Part shown: piece by piece, positions 35,054-44,086 of the stretch
Layout: every line of letters begins with the position of its first letter
How positions within the stretch are numbered: position 1 is the first letter of the stretch
NCBI GenBank assembly: GCA_900768435.1
Contig: CAAGCW010000026.1
Coordinates: forward strand, 62,001-126,000
DNA length: 64,000 nt
Reading direction: 5' to 3'
Origin: an uncultured Collinsella sp.
GTDB taxonomy: Bacteria; Actinomycetota; Coriobacteriia; Coriobacteriales; Coriobacteriaceae
Notes under the pieces: generated by a model
What the model was told of the DNA's origin: nothing
Databases searched by the model: none
The model's input: the letters and a program-made list of their open reading frames with translations, nothing else
Program-made: the position numbers and the translations under genes

Positions 35054-35980
35054 ATGAACAACATCGTACTTGCCGTTCTGCAGGGCGTGGTCGTCATGGC
35101 CGTCGCGCCGTTCTTCTCCGGTCTCGGCCGCGTGATTCGCGCCAAGATGCACAACCGTCGCGGCCCCAGCATCATGCAGGACTACCGCGACCTGGCCAAG
35201 CTCTTTGCGCGCCCCGAGTCCCAGAGCGAGGACGCGAGCTTTGCGCTGCGCATTATGCCGCCGCTGTTCTTTGCCGTCGCCTTTATGCTCGCGATGGGCT
35301 TGCCGCTCTTTACGGCACAAAGCCCCATCCCGGTCTTTGGTGACGCCATCACCATCATGTACAGCCTGGCGCTCGCCCGCTTCTTCTTCGCCCTCTGCGG
35401 TGTGGATTCGTCCAACGCCTACGCCGGTATCGGCGGCGTTCGCGAGCTGCTCATGAGCGTGCTTATCGAGCCGTCCATGCTGCTGGCACTGTTTGCCGCC
35501 GCCCTGGTGTGCGGCTCCACCGATATCGCCACCATGGGTCAGCACATCATGACGGGCGCCATCGACGCGCCGGTCGCCGTGATCCTCGCCGGCATCGCCT
35601 TTGCGATCGCCTGCTATATGGAGCTCGGCAAGCTGCCGTTTGATCAGGCCGAGGCCGAGCAGGAGCTCCAGGAAGGTCCGCTCGCCGAGCTTTCCGGACC
35701 GTCGCTTGCGATGGCCAAGCTTGCCATGTCCATGAAGCAGGTCCTGGTCGTCGCCTGGTTCTGCGCGATCTTCGTCCCCTGGGGCGAGCCCGCGACCGTG
35801 GGCATCGCGGCCGTTCTGGGCGCGGTCATCTTCCTGGTGAAGTGCCTTATCGACTTTGTCGTGTGCGGCGTGATCGAGAACTCCTGCTCGCGCTCGCGTT
35901 TTAAGGTGCTTGGCAATCAGACCTGGGCCGTCGTGGGCATCGCCGTTCTGGCGTTTGTCTTCGTGGTCGTCGGCGTGTAG
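35054..35980 (+). CDS. hyfC: Hydrogenase-4 membrane subunit HyfC-like (NuoH type)
   Basis: This 308-residue membrane protein is the NuoH/HycD/HyfC homologue that joins the hydrophilic arm to the ion channel. GLGRVIRAKMHNRRGPSIMQDYRDLAKLF near the start and the acidic cluster KLPFDQAEAEQELQEGPLAELSGPSLAMAK are the family marks, with the conserved acid residues facing the quinone-like cavity in complex I relatives. It has about eight helices. It is placed 12 bases after hyfB with AGGAGGGG upstream and continues directly to hyfD. Confidence 0.92.
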   Translation: MNNIVLAVLQGVVVMAVAPFFSGLGRVIRAKMHNRRGPSIMQDYRDLAKLFARPESQSEDASFALRIMPPLFFAVAFMLAMGLPLFTAQSPIPVFGDAITIMYSLALARFFFALCGVDSSNAYAGIGGVRELLMSVLIEPSMLLALFAAALVCGSTDIATMGQHIMTGAIDAPVAVILAGIAFAIACYMELGKLPFDQAEAEQELQEGPLAELSGPSLAMAKLAMSMKQVLVVAWFCAIFVPWGEPATVGIAAVLGAVIFLVKCLIDFVVCGVIENSCSRSRFKVLGNQTWAVVGIAVLAFVFVVVGV

Positions 35981-35995
35981 GAGAAGGGAGAAACA

Positions 35996-37453
35996 ATGTC
36001 ATTTGCAGTCAGTCTGTCCCTTCTCGGCCTGGTCGCTATCGCGGCCCCGATGGTGGCCTCGGTGCTCGTCGCCCTGTTCCCCCGTCCGTACGCCAAGTGG
36101 TTCAGCGTTTTGGGTGCCGCCGTTTCGACGGTCTGCACCATCGCCCTCGCCGCGAATTTCGCCGGCGCCGGCATGCCCGACACGCAGGTCCCCTTGATCT
36201 CGTTTGGGCAGACCCTCGTCATGGGATTCACCTTCGATCGCATGAGCACGCTGCTCGCGCCCGCCTTTGTGGGTATCGGCCTGCTTGTCGTGATCTATTC
36301 GATTCCCTATATGAGCGAGAATAACCGTGAGCATCCCGATGCGCCGCGTCGTCGCTTCTACGCGTACCTCGCGACCTTCATCGGCGCCATGGCCGGCCTC
36401 GTGTACAGCTCGACCCTTTTGGGCCAGCTCGTGTTCTTTGAGATCACGGGTGCGTGCTCTTGGGGCCTCATTAGCTACTACATGACGCCTACGGCCAAGA
36501 AGGCCGGCATGAAGGCCCTGATCATTACGCATATCGGTGCGCTCGGCCTGTATCTGGGCGCCGCCATCGTGTTTGCCCACACCGGCACCTTCGCCATTAC
36601 CGCGATTGCCGGCCTCGATGCCAAGCTCAAGGCTATCGTCCTTTTGCTCGTGCTGTTTGCGGCCTGGGCCAAGTCCGCACAGGTTCCCATGTACATGTGG
36701 TTGCCTTCGGCCATGGAGGCGCCGACGCCTGTTTCGGCCTACCTGCATGGTGCCTCGATGGTCAAGGTCGGCGTGTGCGTGTTCGCGCGTGCACTCGTCT
36801 CTGCCGGCGAGGTTCCCGAGATCGTGGGCTGGGTCGCCATTATCGACGCCATGGTCACCATGCTCTTTGGTTTCCTTATGTACCTGCCGCAAAAGGACAT
36901 GAAGCGTCTGCTGGCCTTCTCCACGATCGCCCAGCTCTCCTATGTGTTCTTTGGTCTGGGCCTTTCGGTCTTTGGCAGCCAGCTGGCCTTTGATGGCGCC
37001 GTGTGCCACATCTTTAACCACGCTTTCGCCAAGACGCTGTTCTTCTTGATCGCCGGTTCGTTCTCCTTTACGCTCGGCACGCGTATGCTGCCCAAGCTTC
37101 GCGGCATCGTAAAGAAGTACCCGATCTCGGGTGTGGGCTTTGGTGTCGCGGCGCTCGCCATTGCCGGCGTGCCGCCCATGAACACGTTTTTCTCGAAGTT
37201 CCAGATCATCGCCGGCGGCTTTTCCGTGGGTGCCGGCAACGTCGCGATCCTGGTGCTCGTGTGCATCATGGTCGCCGAGACCGTCGCCACCTTTGCCTGG
37301 TTCCTTAAGTGGATGGGCTATTGCCTGCCCGGCGAGCCGAGCGAAGAGGTCGCTGCGGGAGCCCCGCTTCCCCGCGCGATGGCGTTCGTGTTCATCGTGC
37401 TCATCATCATGGTCATCGTCAGCGGCCCGCTTTCGGCCAGCTGGATCGGTTAG
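35996..37453 (+). CDS. hyfD: Hydrogenase-4 membrane subunit HyfD-like (antiporter-type)
   Basis: This 485-residue protein (E. coli HyfD 479) is a second NuoL/M/N-type subunit. FFEITGACSWGLISYYMTP holds the helix-5 glutamate, AWAKSAQVPMYMWLPSAMEAPTPVSAYLHGASMVKVGV is the channel signature, and KDMKRLLAFSTIAQLSYVFFG follows. HyfD is absent from the simpler Hyc complex, so this complex is of the larger Hyf type with three antiporter-like subunits. About 14 helices are visible. The start has GAGAAGGGAG upstream. Confidence 0.9.
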   Translation: MSFAVSLSLLGLVAIAAPMVASVLVALFPRPYAKWFSVLGAAVSTVCTIALAANFAGAGMPDTQVPLISFGQTLVMGFTFDRMSTLLAPAFVGIGLLVVIYSIPYMSENNREHPDAPRRRFYAYLATFIGAMAGLVYSSTLLGQLVFFEITGACSWGLISYYMTPTAKKAGMKALIITHIGALGLYLGAAIVFAHTGTFAITAIAGLDAKLKAIVLLLVLFAAWAKSAQVPMYMWLPSAMEAPTPVSAYLHGASMVKVGVCVFARALVSAGEVPEIVGWVAIIDAMVTMLFGFLMYLPQKDMKRLLAFSTIAQLSYVFFGLGLSVFGSQLAFDGAVCHIFNHAFAKTLFFLIAGSFSFTLGTRMLPKLRGIVKKYPISGVGFGVAALAIAGVPPMNTFFSKFQIIAGGFSVGAGNVAILVLVCIMVAETVATFAWFLKWMGYCLPGEPSEEVAAGAPLPRAMAFVFIVLIIMVIVSGPLSASWIG

Positions 37454-37466
37454 GAGGTAGAACGAC

Positions 37467-38120
37467 ATGGGTTATTCGATCGTCAACATCCTTGGCGGCC
37501 TTCTGATCGTCACGTCCACCATGGTGGTCGTCTCAAAGAACATCAAGCACGCCATTCGCTGGTATGCGGTGCAGTCGCTGGTGCTCGTGGGACTGCTCGC
37601 TACGCTCGGTGCCACTACCGGTGCGCAGGAGCTGCTTATGTGGGCCGGATCTGCCTTTATCACCAAGGTCGTCCTGGTTCCCTATATCCTCAACCGTGCG
37701 TACAAGAAGACGGGCGAGCCGAGCGACGCATCGCTCAAGGCCGGCCTTAAGCCCGCGTGGGCCATCTGCATCATCGCCGTCGAGGTCGCGATCTGCTTTG
37801 CCGTCGTGACGCAGATCAGCCTGCCCACGGCCGAGGTCGCTACGCCTGCGCTCGCTATTAGCTTCGCTCACTTCTTTGTGGGCCTCACCTGCATCATCTC
37901 GCAGCGCAACATCATGAAGCAGATCTTTGGATACTGCCTTATGGAAAACGGCAGCCACGTGACGCTCGCGCTTTTGGCCCCTACCGCTCCCGAGATCATC
38001 GAGATCGGTATTGCCACCGACGCCATCTTTGCCGTCATCATCATGTCCATCGTCGTGCGTCGCATTTGGGACGACTCCCACTCGCTCGATGCGCGCGACC
38101 TGTCCGAGCTGAGGGGGTAG
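37467..38120 (+). CDS. hyfE: Hydrogenase-4 membrane subunit HyfE-like
   Basis: This 217-residue membrane protein (E. coli HyfE 216) has about six helices. Its N-terminal part with IVNILGGLLIVTSTMVVVSKNIKHAIRWYAVQS resembles NuoK/MrpC-type subunits, and the FGYCLMENGSHVTLALLAP segment is typical for HyfE. HyfE occurs only in Hyf-type or related membrane hydrogenases, not in Hyc, which supports assignment of the operon. AGGAGG precedes the start and the gap to hyfF is three bases. Confidence 0.9.
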   Translation: MGYSIVNILGGLLIVTSTMVVVSKNIKHAIRWYAVQSLVLVGLLATLGATTGAQELLMWAGSAFITKVVLVPYILNRAYKKTGEPSDASLKAGLKPAWAICIIAVEVAICFAVVTQISLPTAEVATPALAISFAHFFVGLTCIISQRNIMKQIFGYCLMENGSHVTLALLAPTAPEIIEIGIATDAIFAVIIMSIVVRRIWDDSHSLDARDLSELRG

Positions 38121-38123
38121 TCC

Positions 38124-39683
38124 ATGGAAACGTTGATTCTCGCCCTGCTCGCGACTCCTTTGGTGTTCTCGCTGGTCATGGCGTTTTTGCCCAAGAACAC
38201 GTCCTATAACGTGTTTGCCGGTCTCAACCTGGTCTCCGTCGCAGCCGTCCTGGTGCTGTCGATAATGACGGCCGGTGACGTCCTTACGAGCGGCGAAACC
38301 GCGAGCGCTCTTGGCCTGTGGTTCCACCTCGATTCGCTGGGCGCCATCTTTGTGCTGCTCATCGGCTTTATCGGTTTTCTTACGGGGCTGTTCTCGCTGC
38401 CCTATGTAAAGGCCGATATCGAGGAGGGCTCCATGCCCGCCGAGCGCGCCAAGCAGTATTTTGCGCTGTTTAGCCTGTTTGTGTTCACCATGCTGCTCGC
38501 GTGCCTGTCCAACAACATGATCCTCACGTGGGCCGCCGTGGAGGCAACCACGCTTTCCACCGTGTTCCTCGTGGGTATCTACAAGAACAAGACGGCCCTC
38601 GAGGCTTCTTGGAAGTATGCGATGGTCTGCACCGCCGGCGTGGCCTTTGGCCTGTTCGGTACGCTGCTGATCTACGCCAACGCCGCCGACGTGATTTCCA
38701 ACGCCCACGAGGCCGCATTCCTGTCGTGCGTGCTGCCGTATGCCGACCAGTTCGACCCGACGCTCATGCGCCTCGCCTTTGCGTTTGTCGTGATTGGCTT
38801 TGGCACCAAGGCCGGCCTGTTCCCCATGCACACTTGGCTGCCCGATGCCCACTCCCAGGCCCCGAGCCCTGTCTCGGCCCTGCTCTCGGGCGTGCTGCTT
38901 AAGTGCGCCATGCTTGTGATCATGCGCTTTTACGGCTTTACCATCCAGGCCGTGGGCGCCGAGTATCCGCAACTTTTGCTGCTGATCGTCGGCACGCTGT
39001 CCATTTTGGTGGCGGCACTCTCGATGTTTCGCCAGGACGACCTCAAGCGCCGCTTTGCGTACTCGTCTGTGGAGAACGTGGGCGTTATCGCCCTGTGCCT
39101 GGGTATCGGTGGCCCGCTGGGTGTCGCCGCGGCCCTGCTGCACTGCGTGTTCCACGGCTTTACCAAGACGCTTGCCTTCTGCGTGTCCGGCAACATCCAG
39201 CACGCCTTTGGCACGCGTAGCCTGGCCAAGATCCAGGGCGTCGTCGAGGTTGCACCCGCAACCGCCGCGCTCGCCATCCTGGCGCTGCTCGGCCTTGCCG
39301 CCTTCCCGCCCTTTGGCATGTTTATCTCCGAGTTCTTGACTTTTGTCGCCGGTGTTACCGCCGGCCCCATGTGGCTGGTCGTCGTGGTCGCCCTCGGTCT
39401 TACCGTGGCCATCTCCGCGCTCACCCGTATCGCGCTCAAGTCGGTATTCGGCCATGCGCCCCAGGGTATGGGCAAGCATGAGGCCCCGGCGCTCATGCTT
39501 ATCCCCGAAATCGTCCTGGCTGTCATGATCTTGTGGTTTGGCATCGCCACCCCGCTGCCTCTCGTGCACGGTGTGGAGACCGCGACCGGCATCGTGCTCG
39601 AGCAGAGCACAGAGGAACTTCACGCGACGCCGATGTACCGCGCTGTGTTCGGTACCGAGACCGCTCAGAGCGAGGTGGAGTAA
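38124..39683 (+). CDS. hyfF: Hydrogenase-4 membrane subunit HyfF-like (antiporter-type)
   Basis: This 519-residue protein (E. coli HyfF 526) is the third NuoL/M/N-type subunit. WAAVEATTLSTVFLVGIYKN carries the helix-5 glutamate, GFGTKAGLFPMHTWLPDAHSQAPSPVSALLSGVLLKCAM is the channel signature, and DDLKRRFAYSSVENVGVIAL follows. About 14 helices are seen. Together HyfB, D and F could give several ion translocation paths, although coupling in Hyf complexes is still debated. It is followed three bases later by hyfG. Confidence 0.91.
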   Translation: METLILALLATPLVFSLVMAFLPKNTSYNVFAGLNLVSVAAVLVLSIMTAGDVLTSGETASALGLWFHLDSLGAIFVLLIGFIGFLTGLFSLPYVKADIEEGSMPAERAKQYFALFSLFVFTMLLACLSNNMILTWAAVEATTLSTVFLVGIYKNKTALEASWKYAMVCTAGVAFGLFGTLLIYANAADVISNAHEAAFLSCVLPYADQFDPTLMRLAFAFVVIGFGTKAGLFPMHTWLPDAHSQAPSPVSALLSGVLLKCAMLVIMRFYGFTIQAVGAEYPQLLLLIVGTLSILVAALSMFRQDDLKRRFAYSSVENVGVIALCLGIGGPLGVAAALLHCVFHGFTKTLAFCVSGNIQHAFGTRSLAKIQGVVEVAPATAALAILALLGLAAFPPFGMFISEFLTFVAGVTAGPMWLVVVVALGLTVAISALTRIALKSVFGHAPQGMGKHEAPALMLIPEIVLAVMILWFGIATPLPLVHGVETATGIVLEQSTEELHATPMYRAVFGTETAQSEVE

Positions 39684-39686
39684 CGA

Positions 39687-41459
39687 ATGATTGAAACTGA
39701 GAACAAGGTGTATGCCCGTCGCTGCGAGAGCCATGTCGAGGCCCTGCGCCGCGCCGTTCCGGGCTGCATCGAGAAGGTCGAGTGGCAGTGCGAGGACCAG
39801 CTGACGATTACCGTCAAGCAGGACAAGCTGCCCGAGGCCGTCCACTACCTGTATTATGAGCGCTATGGATGGATTCCCGTGATCGTCGGCAACGACGAGC
39901 GCAGTCTGTGCGGCCGTTACGCTGTGTACTACGTCATCTCCATGGAGGGGGAGGACCCCGGCTGGGTGACCGTGCGCACCGAGGTCGATCCCGCCAAGAT
40001 GACGTTCCCGTCCGTGACGCCGTTCGTCCCCGCCTGCGTGTGGGGCGAGCGCGAGCTCCGCGACATGTTTGGTCTGATCCCCGAGGGTCTGCCCGATCGT
40101 CGTCGCCTGGTGCTGCCCGATGACTGGCCCAGCGGCCTGTACCCGCTGCGCAAGGACTCCATGGACTACCGCTTCCGTCCCGCTCCCGCGAGCGACTTGG
40201 AAAACTACGAGTTTTTGGCCGACACCAAGGGCAAGGAGACGACGCTCGTCCCCATGGGCCCGCTGCACATTACCTCCGACGAGCCCGGCCACTTCCGCCT
40301 GTTCGTTGAGGGCGAGACGATCGTCGACGCCGACTACCGTCTGTTCTACGTGCACCGCGGCATGGAGAAGGTCGCCGAGACGCGCCTGAACTATGACGCC
40401 GTGACGTTCCTCGCCGACCGCATCTGCGGCATCTGCGGCTGCGCCCACTCGGTGGCCTATGCCGAGGCCGTCGAGCGCGCCCAGGGCATTCATGTTCCGC
40501 CGCGCGCCCAATACATCCGCGCCATCATGCTCGAGGTCGAGCGTCTGCACTCGCATCTGCTCAATATTGGCCTCGCATCGCACTACACGGGCTTCGACTC
40601 CGGCTTCCAGCAGTTCTTCCGCGTCCGCGAGAAGTCCATGGACCTGGCCGAGAAGCTCTCCGGTCACCGCAAGACCTACGGTCTCAATGTGATCGGTGGC
40701 GTGCGTCGCGATATCCTGGCCGAGCAGAAGCTTTCCACGCTCACGACCATCCACCAGCTGCGCTCCGAGGTCACCGAGCTCGTCGACGTCTTGCTCTCCA
40801 CGCCCAACTTTATTGAGCGTACGAGTGGCATCGGCATCTTGGATCGCAAGATCGCACGCGACTTCTCGCCGGTTGGCCCGCTCATGCGTGGCTCGGGTTA
40901 TGCCCGCGACGTGCGCTTTGACCATCCCTTCGACGGCTACGCCGATCCGGACATCCAAAAGATGCATGCCGCCACGGCCGACACCTGCGATGCCTTCGGC
41001 CGTACCGCCGTCCGCATTCAGGAGGTCTACGATTCGATCGACATGATCGAGACCATGCTCGAGAACTGCCCGTCGGGCCCCATCCTCACCACGGATTGGG
41101 AGTACACCCCGCACAAGTACGCCATTGGTGCCACCGAGGCGCCGCGCGGCGAGGACGTACACTGGGCCATGCTCGGCAACAACCAGAAGTGCTACCGCTG
41201 GCGCGCCAAGGCAGCTACGTACAGCAACTGGCCGGTCCTGCGCTACATGTTCCGCGGCAACACCGTGGGCGATGCGGCGCTGATCGTCGGCTCGCTCGAC
41301 CCGTGCTACTCCTGCACCGACCGCGTGACGGTGACCGACGTCGCCGCCAAGCGCGACCATGTGCTCGACAAGGAGCAGTTCGAGAACGTCTGGCGCGACA
41401 AGTCGCCGCTTGCGGGCGAGGGCACCATGGCCGCTCCGCTCGATGAGGAGGCGCTCTAA
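39687..41459 (+). CDS. hyfG: [NiFe]-hydrogenase large subunit HyfG-like
   Basis: This 590-residue catalytic subunit makes H2 from electrons and protons at the NiFe(CN)2CO site. The first 170 residues form a NuoC-like domain; the rest is NuoD-like. Nickel ligands are seen as RICGIC (Cys247, Cys250) and DPCYSC (Cys540, Cys543). After CYSCTDR the protein continues for 44 residues, a C-terminal extension that a HycI-type protease (encoded at 43544) should remove after Arg546 once nickel is inserted. This places it in group 4a. The Hyp maturation genes are not in this window. Confidence 0.94.
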   Translation: MIETENKVYARRCESHVEALRRAVPGCIEKVEWQCEDQLTITVKQDKLPEAVHYLYYERYGWIPVIVGNDERSLCGRYAVYYVISMEGEDPGWVTVRTEVDPAKMTFPSVTPFVPACVWGERELRDMFGLIPEGLPDRRRLVLPDDWPSGLYPLRKDSMDYRFRPAPASDLENYEFLADTKGKETTLVPMGPLHITSDEPGHFRLFVEGETIVDADYRLFYVHRGMEKVAETRLNYDAVTFLADRICGICGCAHSVAYAEAVERAQGIHVPPRAQYIRAIMLEVERLHSHLLNIGLASHYTGFDSGFQQFFRVREKSMDLAEKLSGHRKTYGLNVIGGVRRDILAEQKLSTLTTIHQLRSEVTELVDVLLSTPNFIERTSGIGILDRKIARDFSPVGPLMRGSGYARDVRFDHPFDGYADPDIQKMHAATADTCDAFGRTAVRIQEVYDSIDMIETMLENCPSGPILTTDWEYTPHKYAIGATEAPRGEDVHWAMLGNNQKCYRWRAKAATYSNWPVLRYMFRGNTVGDAALIVGSLDPCYSCTDRVTVTDVAAKRDHVLDKEQFENVWRDKSPLAGEGTMAAPLDEEAL

Positions 41460-41460
41460 T

Positions 41461-42177
41461 ATGCTGAAGCTTTGGAAGGTCAACGCCAAGGCCGGCGACG
41501 CGACGGTCAAGTACCCGTTTGCGCCGTTCCCTACCAACAAGGACATGCGCGGCAAGCCCGAGCACAACGCGGAGCTCTGCATCGCCTGCGGTGCCTGCGG
41601 CGTGGCGTGCCCGGCCGATGCCATTCGCATGGACACCGACCTTGCGGCCGATACCATCACCTGGTCGATCGACTACGGTCGCTGCATCTTCTGCGGCCGC
41701 TGCGAGGAAGCCTGCCCCATGGAGGCCATCAAGCTCACCGAGGAGTTTGAGCTGGCCGTCATGAGCAAGGATGACCTCACCAGCAAGAGCGTCTATACGC
41801 TCGAGCACTGCTCGCGCTGCGGCAAGCCGTTTGCCCCGCATAAGGAGATCGACTACGCCAAGCGCCTGCTGCAAAAGACCGGCGGCATGGAGGCCATCCA
41901 GGCCTCCCGTACTGTCGGTATGTGCCAGGAGTGTAAGCGCGAGCTCGACGCCCTGCGCGCCGCCTCGGCCGTAAAGACCGGCAACGCGCGCGGCATGGCT
42001 GCCAACGAGACGCTTGCGTCCGGCGAGCCCCAGGGCCCCGGCATGGAGTATCTGGGCGGCCACGGCGTGAACCCCGAGTATGTCGACCGCGAGCTCAACC
42101 CCGATGCGCCCGAGATTCCCGCCGGTCCTGCGCCGGTCGAGGGCATCATCATGGATTTTGATACGAAGGAGGAGTAA
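41461..42177 (+). CDS. hyfH: Hydrogenase-4 2x[4Fe-4S] subunit HyfH-like (NuoI type)
   Basis: This 238-residue protein links the ferredoxin-like HyfA to the small subunit. CIACGACGVACPADA and CIFCGRCEEACPMEA bind two [4Fe-4S] clusters. A further four-cysteine set, HCSRCGKPF and MCQECKRE, may bind zinc or iron, as in HycF. The protein is longer than E. coli HyfH (181) by an acidic, proline-rich tail of about 60 residues ending in DFDTKEE. The ATG lies one base after the hyfG stop. Confidence 0.9.
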   Translation: MLKLWKVNAKAGDATVKYPFAPFPTNKDMRGKPEHNAELCIACGACGVACPADAIRMDTDLAADTITWSIDYGRCIFCGRCEEACPMEAIKLTEEFELAVMSKDDLTSKSVYTLEHCSRCGKPFAPHKEIDYAKRLLQKTGGMEAIQASRTVGMCQECKRELDALRAASAVKTGNARGMAANETLASGEPQGPGMEYLGGHGVNPEYVDRELNPDAPEIPAGPAPVEGIIMDFDTKEE

Positions 42178-42179
42178 CC

Positions 42180-42962
42180 ATGGCCGAACCCACGCTTTTA
42201 CCCGAGCGGCTTCAGTACCGCCCGACCAAGATCGAGCTCGACGAGAGCATCGAGAAGGCCAAGGCGACCCTTCTTAAGAAGATCAAGCGCTCGGTGTACG
42301 TCTACCGTGTTGACTGCGGCGGCTGCAACGGCTGCGAGATCGAGATCTTCGGTTCCATCACGCCCGTCTTTGACGTCGAGCGCTTTGGTATCAAGGTCGT
42401 GCCCTCGCCCCGTCACGCCGATGTGCTGCTGTACACCGGCGCCGTGACGCGCGCCATGCGCATGCCGGCGCTGCGCGCCTTTGAGGCCGCACCCGATCCC
42501 AAGATCGTGGTGTCCTATGGCGCGTGCGGCTGCACCGGCGGCATCTTCTACGACAACTACTGCGTCTGGGGCGGCACGGACAAGATTCTGCCGGTCGACG
42601 TCTACATCCCCGGCTGCCCGCCCAGCCCCGCGCAGACCATCTACGGCTTTGCCATGGCGCTTGGCCTGCTGGACCAAAAGCTCCATGCCGAGACCACGGT
42701 GGAGGCCGCCGGCGAGCAGGCCGATATCCTGCACCCCGGCGTGCCGTACAAGCTGCGCGTTGCCATCGAGCGCGAGGCTCGCGCCATGAGCGGCTACCGT
42801 TACGGCCGCGACCTGGCCAACGAGTTTATGGATACGCTCGAGGGCGCGCCCAAGGGCGATATCCGCGGCGCCATGGCGCTGCTCATCGACAAGCAGGATG
42901 ATCCTCGCCGTGTTGAGGTCTACTCGGCGCTGCAGGATCTTGTGCTGGCCGGAGGTCGCTAG
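42180..42962 (+). CDS. hyfI: [NiFe]-hydrogenase small subunit HyfI-like (NuoB type)
   Basis: This 260-residue protein carries the proximal [4Fe-4S] cluster next to the NiFe site. DCGGCNGCEIEIF (Cys46, Cys49, Cys52), SYGACGCTGGIFYDNY and IPGCPPSPAQTIYG give the cluster ligands, as in HycG/HyfI and NuoB. Length agrees with E. coli HyfI (252). It follows hyfH after two bases, and its stop is directly next to the hyfJ-like start. Confidence 0.93.
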   Translation: MAEPTLLPERLQYRPTKIELDESIEKAKATLLKKIKRSVYVYRVDCGGCNGCEIEIFGSITPVFDVERFGIKVVPSPRHADVLLYTGAVTRAMRMPALRAFEAAPDPKIVVSYGACGCTGGIFYDNYCVWGGTDKILPVDVYIPGCPPSPAQTIYGFAMALGLLDQKLHAETTVEAAGEQADILHPGVPYKLRVAIEREARAMSGYRYGRDLANEFMDTLEGAPKGDIRGAMALLIDKQDDPRRVEVYSALQDLVLAGGR

Positions 42963-43544
42963 ATGGAGCTCACGGACCGCTCTGGTTACTTTGCGGGCCC
43001 CGGCATGCTCGGCGGCTCCTTTGGCGATGCCTCGCGCGCAAGCGACGAGGCTGCCGAAGGCGTCGCCGACCCCTGCCTGGGCCGCGCGCCCGACCAGGTG
43101 GTCTTCTACGAGCTCACGCGTAAGTTTGTGGAGACCGAGGAAGACGTTCCCCAGGAGGCCTGCGACGTGCTGTACTACACGCTCGCCGTGGGCCACCACA
43201 CCGGCGTGCTCGACTGCTTTGAGCCGCGCCTGTCGGTGCCGGTGAACGTGTTCTATTCGCTCGTCGACGCGCTGCCGGAGGGAGAGGCCAAGACCAAGTT
43301 TGAGGCCATTCGCTCCTTTGGCGAGTGCCAGCTCGACAAGGCAGCCGTGCCGTCGCTGCTCGAGGCCTGCGATGCGCTGCTCGACGAGCGCGGTTTTCGC
43401 GGGTCGGCCAAGGCCGGCATCTCGGTGTTCGATGACGACTTTGGCCTGCATGCCCAGCAGGTCGCGTTCTTAATGAAGTTCCGCGATCTGGTGGAGCGCG
43501 TGCGCGATGTGTCGGGCGTGTATCTGACGGGGAGGTTGCAGTAA
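42963..43544 (+). CDS. hyfJ: Formate hydrogenlyase maturation protein, HycH/HyfJ-like
   Basis: This 193-residue cytoplasmic protein belongs to the HycH family, needed to assemble the mature large subunit. The segment DVLYYTLAVGHHTGVLDCFEP and the C-terminal FLMKFRDLVERVRDVSGVYLTGRL are family-like. It is longer than E. coli HycH (about 136) because of an N-terminal extension of about 45 residues with a glycine-rich start. It begins directly after the hyfI stop codon and its last base overlaps the next start. No catalytic motif is expected. Confidence 0.82.
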   Translation: MELTDRSGYFAGPGMLGGSFGDASRASDEAAEGVADPCLGRAPDQVVFYELTRKFVETEEDVPQEACDVLYYTLAVGHHTGVLDCFEPRLSVPVNVFYSLVDALPEGEAKTKFEAIRSFGECQLDKAAVPSLLEACDALLDERGFRGSAKAGISVFDDDFGLHAQQVAFLMKFRDLVERVRDVSGVYLTGRLQ

Positions 43545-44047
43545 TGGGTCGCGTTGTGAATGGTTGTGTGAACGGCGCCCCGTTTGCGGGTATCGTGCTC
43601 ACGGCGGGAAGCGTGCTGCGTGCCGACGATGCCGCCGGCCCCGTGCTCTCCAAAAAGATGGAGGACGCGCCCATCGCCGGTTGGTACACCATCGACGGAG
43701 GCCAAACGCCCGAGGACGACATCATCGAGGTCAAGCGCGAGCGTCCGCCGCGTTTGGTTTTGGTTGATGCCGCCGATATGGCGCTGCCCGTCGGCGCCAT
43801 TCGCTTGCTCGACAAACGTGATGTGGCCCGCAAGTCGATGTTCACCACGCATTCGCTTCCCTTGTCGATTCTGATCGAAGAGATTGAGCAATCGTGCGAT
43901 GATATCGTCTTCATAGGGATTCAGCCGGGCGACACGGAGTTCTACAACCCCATGTCCCCGGAGGTCTTTGAGGCCGTCGACGCCGTGTACGACGCCGTGG
44001 CCGCCAACGACTTTTCCCACTTTGTCCGCTTGGGGCAGGAGCTATAG
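43544..44047 (+). CDS. hycI: Hydrogenase maturation protease, HycI-like
   Basis: This 167-residue endopeptidase should cleave the C-terminal tail of HyfG after nickel insertion. LTAGSVLRADDAAGPVLSKKM is the GxGNxLxxDDGxG-type start with the nickel-sensing acid residue, LVLVDAADMALPVGAIR has the second conserved Asp, and the conserved His is in MFTTHSLPLSILI. The asparagine of the usual GNxL motif is Ser here. It follows the hyfJ-like gene with one shared base, which fits its role in the same operon. E. coli keeps this gene in the hyc operon. Confidence 0.9.
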   Translation: MGRVVNGCVNGAPFAGIVLTAGSVLRADDAAGPVLSKKMEDAPIAGWYTIDGGQTPEDDIIEVKRERPPRLVLVDAADMALPVGAIRLLDKRDVARKSMFTTHSLPLSILIEEIEQSCDDIVFIGIQPGDTEFYNPMSPEVFEAVDAVYDAVAANDFSHFVRLGQEL

Positions 44048-44086
44048 CAGCGCTTGCCTCTGCTGAATAGGAAAGAAGTGATTGAC

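Noticed and set aside
37533..41660. A 1375-codon open frame on the minus strand opposite hyfE-hyfG
   Set aside because: It is a by-product of high-GC codon use in the real genes on the other strand; no known motif, no ribosome binding site, and it crosses several well-identified genes. The same holds for 32894-35545.
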